From Candidatus Atribacter hydrocarboniphilus (lineage in GTDB: Bacteria > Atribacterota > Atribacteria > Atribacterales > Atribacteraceae), in NCBI GenBank assembly GCA_003542295.1, contig DPKX01000201.1, positions 1-5,455 of the forward strand: a DNA stretch of 5,455 bases. The letters are read 5' to 3'. Within the stretch, counting starts at the first letter, position 1. Every line of letters begins with the position of its first letter. The position numbers and the translations under genes are program-made. This document shows positions 4,825-5,455 of this stretch, piece by piece. The notes below the pieces were generated by a model. That model was not told the DNA's origin, did not search any database, and worked only from the letters and a program-made list of their open reading frames with translations.

Positions 4825-5455
4825 TTATTGGATACAACCACATGATTTTCGAATGATAATTTCTGGTTTTAAAACTACTATCCTTTTTTCTCTTATCTTT
4901 TCTCCAGAAATTCTTTGAAGCAGGAATTCTGTAGCCATACTTCCCATGGTGTAAGCCGGTTGTTTCGCAACTGTTAGAAAAGGACAGGTATAGGAAGCCA
5001 TCTCAAGGTCATCAAAAGTAACTAAAGCCAAATCTCCAGGAATTTCAATATCCATCTCTCGTGCGGCACGAATAATTCCTATAGCAATAAAATTATTACC
5101 GGCAAAAACAGCGGTAGGTTTTGCGCCAGAATATTGTAAAAACTTTGATGCCATCTGATAACCGAAATTCTCTTTAAATTCTCCAGAAATAATCCACTCA
5201 GAATTTTCTTGAATATGACATTCTCGAAGAGCTCGAAGATACCCTCTTACCCGATCTTGGCTCGTCGATAAAACCGGTGGGCCAGAAATAACGGCTATTT
5301 TCTTGTGATGGTGAACTTCAATAAGATGTTTGGTTAAATGATAGGCACCTTCTTCGCTATCTCCAACCACACTATCCCAGCCATTATTAACAGGAAAAGT
5401 GCGATCAACAAGAACCAACGGAAAGTTGCGGTTTTTAATATCATCCAAATTGTTA
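4825..5455 (-). CDS. LacI-family transcriptional regulator, sensor domain (N-terminal part outside window)
   Basis: The periplasmic-binding-protein-like effector domain of a LacI/GalR-type regulator, probably controlling sugar-uptake or catabolism genes. In order: FPLVLVDR; GDSEEGAYHLTKHLIEVHHHKKIAVISGP; the SQDRVRGYLRAL helix; KPTAVFAGNNFIAIGIIRAA; IPGDLALVTFDDLEMASY; PFLTVAKQPAYTMG; and the usual C-terminal ending PEIIIRKSCGC. The common A-N-D after the domain-2 strand is GNN here, a small departure. The frame is open to the right edge (residues N-N before the TTG at 5448), so that TTG is internal and the helix-turn-helix DNA-binding domain lies beyond the window. It ends with TAA at 4825-4827, 108 nt before the YlbF-family start. 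The family is secure; the effector sugar cannot be told from this part. Confidence 0.92.
   Translation of the reverse strand, partial: NNLDDIKNRNFPLVLVDRTFPVNNGWDSVVGDSEEGAYHLTKHLIEVHHHKKIAVISGPPVLSTSQDRVRGYLRALRECHIQENSEWIISGEFKENFGYQMASKFLQYSGAKPTAVFAGNNFIAIGIIRAAREMDIEIPGDLALVTFDDLEMASYTCPFLTVAKQPAYTMGSMATEFLLQRISGEKIREKRIVVLKPEIIIRKSCGCIQ

Overview
The window is bacterial, AT-rich DNA (by eye roughly 35-40% G+C) with tightly packed genes, strong Shine-Dalgarno sites and at least one TTG start. The gene mix (a group II ECF-transporter substrate subunit, a YlbF-family protein, a LacI-type regulator, a SigR/RsrA-like pair and a long-form serine acetyltransferase) suggests a low-GC, probably anaerobic or fermentative bacterium such as a Bacillota member or a deep-branching phylum like Atribacterota. 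That assignment is inference; no rRNA or other phylogenetic marker is present. No tRNA, rRNA, CRISPR array or insertion sequence was seen.

Layout. Positions 2-472 (+) hold the 3' part of a FolT-like ECF S component, cut by the left edge. It converges on a ferritin/rubrerythrin-like gene at 507-1016 (-). A 262-base spacer (1017-1278) holds candidate promoters for genes on both sides. A five-gene + strand operon then runs from 1279 to 4094: a small two-CxxC protein, an ECF sigma factor, its zinc-binding anti-sigma factor, a serine O-acetyltransferase, and a cysteine-rich two-helix membrane protein. Gene spacings are 16 nt, a 22-nt overlap, 9 nt and a 4-nt ATGA overlap. The 220-base spacer 4095-4314 contains a coding-like but start-less segment, and a hairpin at its left edge that forms a good terminator for leftward transcription. 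A YlbF-family gene (4315-4716, -) and the sugar-binding part of a LacI-family regulator (4825 to the right edge, -) finish the window.

How the genes may work together. The sigma/anti-sigma pair resembles the SigR/RsrA disulfide-stress switch: the anti-sigma factor keeps the Cys, His-x3-Cys-x2-Cys zinc set. Placing the enzyme that commits serine to cysteine synthesis directly downstream, coupled to a membrane protein with ten cysteines, suggests a compact thiol-homeostasis circuit in which oxidation of the anti-sigma zinc site releases sigma and raises cysteine supply. The divergent ferritin-like gene fits an oxidative or iron-stress theme but is not shown to be in the same regulon. The right-hand YlbF and LacI genes look functionally separate. 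The most notable points are this operon, the unidentified cysteine-rich membrane protein, a ferritin-like protein that appears to lack one metal ligand, the leftward terminator built into the end of the operon, and the two-way-open segment at 4072-4283.
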